64,000 nt of DNA from NCBI GenBank assembly GCA_020137815.1, contig CM035350.1, positions 2,781,037 through 2,845,036 on the forward strand, in the 5' to 3' direction. The DNA is from Hormiphora californensis. Taxonomy: Eukaryota; Ctenophora; Tentaculata; Cydippida; Pleurobrachiidae. Below the pieces are notes generated by a model. It was not told the DNA's origin. It did no database searches and saw only the letters and a program-made list of their open reading frames with translations. Shown piece by piece: positions 59,438 to 64,000 of this stretch (position 1 is its first letter; each line of letters starts with the position of its first letter). The position numbers and the translations under genes are program-made.

Positions 59438-59819
59438 CCACACTGGATCCCACACTGGATACATTATATAAGCAGAACGAGTTGTACGCATTTAAACTGA
59501 GCCACACCGAGCCAGTAACCACACCACACTAAATACAGACGACACACTAAATACAGACGACACACTAAATACAGACGACACCACACAAGCAACAATTTAT
59601 CTGTCTGGTAGCACTAAACCCTGTTTTGATTCGCTCGACAGTGCGCTCAGGACAGGTTTGGTGCCGAAATAAAAGGGGTCCAGGGACCCTTCATCAACTT
59701 ACCCTGTCTGCTTCACGTATCGACCTCAGTAACGGAATATCATTTCCCTTCACCACCTGGTTTTCTATTGTATGATTCTCAGGGGGGCAGTTCCTCTGAT
59801 GATGGTCTGACTTGGACAT
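55148..59819 (-). CDS. Small C-terminal domain phosphatase (SCP / CTDSP type)
   Basis: Complement exons 59703-59819, 59048-59161, 56266-56457, 55427-55600 and a short terminal exon 55148-55198 give 215 residues, all in phase. The haloacid-dehalogenase motif [11 protein letters not shown] (from about residue 47) supplies the nucleophile and acid/base aspartates. [13 protein letters not shown] and [14 protein letters not shown] are nearly identical to vertebrate CTDSP1. These enzymes remove Ser5 phosphate from the RNA polymerase II tail. The last exon is uncertain: an alternative frame reads on from 55290. Intron 2 (56458-59047) contains a whole ABCG gene on the other strand, and intron 3 contains a 510-bp minisatellite element. 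Confidence 0.88.
55630..56140. repeat. AAAAAAGCCAGATC minisatellite with inverted ends
   Basis: Poly-G then CAAGGCCAAAAAAAGCC opens the block, and its inverse (GGCTTTTTTTGGCTTTG then poly-C) closes it. The interior right half consists of about 15 units of AAAAAAAGCCAGATC or AAAAAAGCC. Both ends also carry GGATTTTAGGGCGGGTTTGG in the same orientation. It sits in a CTDSP intron. Confidence 0.75.
56744..58866 (+). CDS. ABCG half-transporter, antisense in a CTDSP intron (two frameshifts)
   Basis: The nucleotide-binding domain comes first: Walker [10 protein letters not shown] (110-118), signature LSGGEKRR (about 217), Walker [13 protein letters not shown] (about 237) and the H-loop SIHQPSS. The ABC2 membrane domain follows, with [31 protein letters not shown] and a final exon 58717-58866 ending [10 protein letters not shown]. 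The NBD-then-TMD order defines the G subfamily, whose members dimerise to export lipids or xenobiotics. The frame shifts twice, at about 57968 and 58028. Each is cured by removing one base, so consensus error is plausible. The one clear intron is 58582-58716. Confidence 0.87.
59346..59433 (+). repeat. (GA)n microsatellite
   Basis: GA-rich from 59346 and pure from about 59391. It lies in intron 1 of the CTDSP gene. Confidence 0.95.
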
Positions 59820-59889
59820 ACAACAACATACACAGTTCTTTAATCGCTTCAACCTACAGAAAGAGAGAGATAGACGGGTTTAGATATAA

Positions 59890-61242
59890 TAGGCCAGTCA
59901 TATGACGTAGTGAAATGGAACTAATTGATCTAAAAGCGATTCCACTTCCAGGGCACTCCAATGGGTCTCTACAACCACCAAAAAAATTTACCGCGGGTAC
60001 CGCGATGGAGAAATCGGTCATTTCCGGGTTTATTTTGCACCTGCATAAATATAGCCTAGGACAAATGCGATATACGGTAAAAACCGTCTTTGGAAACAAG
60101 TAGAAAAGAAATCAAGGGCACTAAAGTGTGTAGCGTCCTCGCATTAGTGGGGGTAGGTGCTGGAATTAAGTCTCTATCTTATCAGGTTAATTAGATAATT
60201 GGATAATTAGATGTGCACATAGCCGTTTTATGGTTATACGGTAAAAACCATCTTTGGAATGGAGTAGAGAAAAAACCGAGGGTACTAGAGTGATCAGCGT
60301 CCTCGAATTAGTGGGGGTAGGTACCAAAATTAAGTTCCTATCTCATCGCGTTAATTAGATAATTGGATAATTAGGTATGCACATAACCGTTTTTAGGTTA
60401 CATGGCTATAGCCACTTAGGAATGGTTTAGAGACTTTTCATTGGTGCCATTTTGTAGGCAATAGCCAAGTTATGGGGGGTCGACGTCGGACTTTTAAGCT
60501 CTATATTCAACCATTTAGCCGTTATATGGCTTTAAAGGTGCTCAAAATCGGTCTTTTTACCGCTTTGTTGCTCACTTTGAGCACCTTTAAAGCCAAATAA
60601 CGGCTGAACGGTTGAATATAGAGCTTAAAAGTCCGACCTCGACCCCCAATAACTTGGCTATTGCCTACAAAATGGCACCAATGACAAGTCTCTAAACCAT
60701 TCCTAAGTGGCTATAGCCATGTAACCTAAAAACGGTTATGCGCATACCTAATTATCCAATTATCTAATTAACGCGATGAGATAGGAACTTAATTTTGGTA
60801 CCTACCCCCACTAATTCGAGGACGCTGATCACTCTAGTGCCCTCGGTTTTTTCTCTACTCCATTCCAAAGATGGTTTTTACCGTATAACCATAAAACGGC
60901 TATGTGCACATCTAATTATCCAATTATCTAATTAACCTGATAAGATAGAGACTTGATTCCAGCACCTACCCCCACTAATGCGAGGACGCTACACACTTTA
61001 GTGCCCTTGATTTCTTTTCTACTTGTTTCCAAAGACGGTTTTTACCGTATATCGCATTTGTCCTGGGCTATATTTATGCAGGTGCAAAATAAACCCGGAA
61101 ATGACTGATTTCTCCATCGCGGTACCCGCGGTAAATTTTTTTGGTGGTTGTAGAGACCCATTGGAGTGCCCTGGAAGTGGAATTGCTTTTAGATCAATTA
61201 CTTCGTTTTTCAGCGATATATCGACGTCATATGACTGGCCTA
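59890..61242. mobile_element. Giant foldback element, 1353 bp, arms about 650 bp
   Basis: The whole interval is an inverted repeat centred near 60565, with a loop of only about 30 bases. The outer ends are TAGGCCAGTCATATGACGT, flanked by TAA (59887-59889 and 61243-61245), as in Harbinger-type insertions. Each arm contains two direct copies of a block of about 165 bp, so four copies in total. The left arm lacks about 20 bases present near the right end. The mirrored ORFs in the arms are shadows of the palindrome. Confidence 0.85.
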
Positions 61243-62028
61243 TAATGGTGAAAACATTAAATTGCGAAAACATTCTATCAAAAATCATTTATGTTAGTCA
61301 AAGAAGACACTTTGAAAGACTATTTCAGGCTAGGGGTGATCAGCATATTCCACTTACCGATAGAGAAGACGAGACATGGGGGAGGGATCATGTGTTTGGG
61401 CCACAGGATAGGACGAGGTACTATACTCCCCATCCTTATTTACCTGCGTTATGATACCGGATGCCATGCTACAAGAAATATTATTGGTTGTCATTTGATA
61501 TGGCGCAATGATAAGTACAGTAAACTAGTAAAAGTATTTCATACTGCTGGAGTCTTAACAGCAAAAACAACAGTACAAGTAACATTTGTTAAAACAAACA
61601 ATGGGAGATACAAACTCATCCATACAAATACAATATTCAAATTATTCAAATGGTCTGCAGCAGTGATCCCGGGGGAGCTGGAGAGAGAGGTTTGGAGCCG
61701 CGCTCAGTTACAGTGAGTGCTAACTTTGATTTCTTTTCACTGTGCGCGCAGCTAATGTTGCTAGTCGCGTAGCGGGAGAGAGTGAGAGAGACCTCAAACG
61801 ACCGCTGCCGCCTTCGCTTTAATGTAAGGCGATATGTGTAAATGTAAACAGTGCGACAAATTATCCAGGTCCTCTTTTCTTGAGTGTAAAGCGAGATCCT
61901 GGAATGCTAGTAACATATTATAAAGTCTGGAATACTAAAAGGAGACAGCAGGTGCAGCTCTACATGTGGTGCTCTCTTATCGACTTCCTGGTACGGAGGC
62001 TATATTTAGGGGGAAATGGAGGACAGAC
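61243..62028. other. No convincing gene
   Basis: Two modest ORFs (61291-61716 and 61880-62461) are present. The first has no recognisable features, and the second overlaps the release-factor-like gene on the other strand. I see no repeat here. Confidence 0.45.
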
Positions 62029-62652
62029 TCAATGTTTAGTATCATCTACATGTGGAGCTCCAAAGAGAGACCGTGCTGCAGTAGAGAGAGAAGGAGGGGG
62101 AGGAGAGCTATTTTCTGAATATTCCTCTGATGATAGATCATCATCCCCAGATTCTTCTTCCTCTTCACATTCCAATAACTCCACAGGGGATTGGAGATGT
62201 ACACCACTTCTCAAAGCCATATCAGCCCGTGCAGATCCTTCTGATTGTCTCTGCTTTGCTTCTTCCCGTTTCAACTTGTTTTCAGCTGTCCTTTTCATCA
62301 TCTCCTCTTTAGATTTCTCTCTTTTCGCCACATTTTTTATCCTCTTCGTTTCCCTCCGTTTTGCAACGCTACTCTCCTCCCCAAACAACCGTTCTTCCAC
62401 TTTATCAGTCAGCCATTTCAGAGCTATCTTCTTGTTCCTCTCTAGATCCCTGGTCTCGTGACACTTCACCTCTATCCCCGTTGGAATGTGTCGCAGGACT
62501 GCACAATTCTTAGTGCTTGCCACCCGGGAGCCACCGCTGCCCCACCCAATCATGTTGGAGGTGTGGATCTCTTCAGGATGTAGAGTGAACTTGGAGCGGA
62601 GAAAGTTGAGGGAGGGGAGGAGGGAGGGAGTGATGCAGCGGGATAACAGCAT
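62029..62652 (-). CDS. Mitochondrial release-factor-like protein (MTRFR/C12orf65 type) with GGS
   Basis: An intronless ORF of 207 residues. The N-terminus MLLSRCITPSLLPSLNFLRS looks like a mitochondrial targeting peptide. Residues about 36-110 match the class-I release-factor catalytic domain of MTRFR: TKNCAVLRHIPTGIEVKCHE, RNKKIALKWL and then a Lys/Arg-rich helix. MTRFR rescues stalled mitoribosomes through a GGQ motif. Here the motif reads GSGGS (38-42), with Ser in place of the catalytic Gln, read directly from GGT GGC TCC. The C-terminal 60 residues are an acidic Ser-rich extension not typical of the family. It may be catalytically dead, or a divergent paralogue. Confidence 0.75.
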   Translation of the reverse strand: MLLSRCITPSLLPSLNFLRSKFTLHPEEIHTSNMIGWGSGGSRVASTKNCAVLRHIPTGIEVKCHETRDLERNKKIALKWLTDKVEERLFGEESSVAKRRETKRIKNVAKREKSKEEMMKRTAENKLKREEAKQRQSEGSARADMALRSGVHLQSPVELLECEEEEESGDDDLSSEEYSENSSPPPPSLSTAARSLFGAPHVDDTKH

Positions 62653-62680
62653 GGCTAGATTAACAAGACGATAGTAGTAT

Positions 62681-62687
<7 letters not shown>

Positions 62688-62721
<34 letters not shown>
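62688..62721 (+). repeat. (GA)n microsatellite
   Basis: About 17 GA units, 35 bp upstream of the release-factor-like gene on its own strand. Confidence 0.95.
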
Positions 62722-62728
<7 letters not shown>

Positions 62729-62886
62729 TGGTTTGAAAATATAATGGTGGACGAACAGCAATGTAAATCAAATAAATGATAAACAACTGGGTCCCGCCCC
62801 GTGCGAAGAGATCAAAATCATGATAGTAAAAACAGTTAAAACAGGGAAAAGATCTCCACAAGCTTGTGGGGCAAAATTTAATGAGT

Positions 62887-63694
62887 TCAGATGCTTTCAA
62901 TCACACCTTTCCTTAAAACATACTTTCTCTCGGGATGCGCCAGTCTCAACTCACTAAGAGTCTTCACCGCTCTTCTCCTCTCAGCTCTCTCATCGTGACT
63001 ACGATCAGGCTCAAGATATACTCTCTTATAGTTCTCACAATGTCTCAGCTCACACGCCTTCTTCAACAAAACATGAAGACTGTCTCTAGACTCCAAAGTC
63101 ACCTTCACAGGTCTCACCTTACCCTCAGCTGCCGTACCCAACCTCTCACAACCGGTCATCAGGGGCTTCTCGTCCATTTCCTCCAACAGAGTCGCGACAG
63201 AAGTGTCAACTGTAACTCCAGCAGGTTCCTCCGGCAGGCCAAATACAATCAGGTTTCTGGAACGGTCCTCTTCATCAGACTTCACAACAGATGCTTTGGT
63301 GACAGCCCGCTGGATTCTATTAGGAGCAAGCGCCGCTGCACAGTTCTGAGTCAGCATAGCTGAGTAGCTCTTCAAGTCACGTTGAACAGTTTTGGTAACT
63401 GTGGCGGTCTCAACATTTCTAATCTCGTCCTTCAACTTGATGACTTGATCCTGAAGATCAATCACCTTTCGGAGTAGTGCTCCCTTGGGGGAGTGCAAGA
63501 TCAACTAGTAACTTGCATGCCTCCGACAAATAAGACGCTAAGTCTTTCTTCGTATACTGTCTACCGCCTAAAATCTCAGGAGTGATATCAGCATCATGCC
63601 TTCCACTTCCTATCTCATACGGTGCAAATTTAATAGCACACCTCCGGGTAGTGAGACGGTTTATAAAATGGGTAATTTGGGACAACGTCGTCAT
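62887..63694 (-). CDS. Second ORF1p-like protein, one frameshift
   Basis: Two overlapping frames (63458-63694 and 62887-63504) together encode about 268 residues. The last 180 resemble the product of 3829-4896: a conserved SYSAMLTQNCAAALAP segment, RNLIVFGLPE, the RPVKVTLE strand and a C-terminal YVLRKGVIE. The frame changes at about 63483, in a C5 run. The N-terminal part (63694-63500) is not shared with the first copy. I see no terminal inverted repeats around this locus. It may be a LINE ORF1 remnant or a domesticated relative. Confidence 0.6.
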
Positions 63695-63789
63695 GCTATA
63701 ACGGTGGTCCTCAAACGGTGGGACAGTCGCAAACAGAGATAACGATTAGAGCGATAAAAATCGCTCGCAGCAACAAGCAATGTGATCTG

Positions 63790-64000
<211 letters not shown>

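Noticed and set aside
61019-61454. ORFs of 89 and 143 codons at the edge of the palindrome
   Set aside because: The same peptide appears mirrored in the other arm (59854-60103). They are shadows of the inverted repeat with no domain.

Overview
The window looks like nuclear DNA of an early-branching animal, most likely a sponge. This is inference: there is no rRNA or mitochondrial marker to place it. Support comes from GT-AG introns (mostly 60-350 bp), animal families (syntenin with two PDZ domains, class A GPCRs, an Ig plus C-type-lectin surface protein, a FYVE/ankyrin protein, eIF2 gamma), dense intron-nested genes, (GA)n tracts and many small inverted-repeat transposons.

Left edge (1-5.3 kb): a stack of nested non-autonomous transposons with visible target-site duplications. 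It ends in a TIR-bounded element (3738-5206) whose only gene is a coiled-coil/RRM-like protein resembling ORF1p of LINEs. A class A GPCR follows on the minus strand (5637-6939), then 2.7 kb of intergenic DNA with several near-perfect short hairpins. Two blocks (about 9.95-12.7 kb and 16.75-17.7 kb) are homopolymer-rich and probably poor consensus around GA/CT tracts.

Middle (12.8-32 kb): an Ig/C-type-lectin surface protein (minus, frameshifted), an ankyrin/coiled-coil/FYVE endosomal protein (plus), a repeat-rich interval (20.6-23.9 kb), then eIF2 gamma in seven exons with a same-strand gene for a cysteine-rich membrane protein inside intron 2, arginase in four exons and an intronless signal-peptide 7TM protein.

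Right half (32-64 kb): simple repeats, a second GPCR, a 1.4 kb TIR element, syntenin (minus) whose introns hold an antisense four-TM gene and an RS/His-rich ORF, an intronless glycerol kinase (minus, one frameshift), an orphan 330-residue protein with three 99-bp repeats, a pyruvate-dehydrogenase-phosphatase-like PP2C, an SCP-type CTD phosphatase (minus) hosting an antisense ABCG transporter, a 1.35 kb palindrome, an MTRFR-like mitochondrial release-factor relative with GGS instead of GGQ, and a second ORF1p-like locus.

The genes do not form one pathway. The recurring themes are genes nested in introns, stacked inverted-repeat elements, and single-base frameshifts in otherwise well-conserved ORFs, which suggest residual assembly indels.
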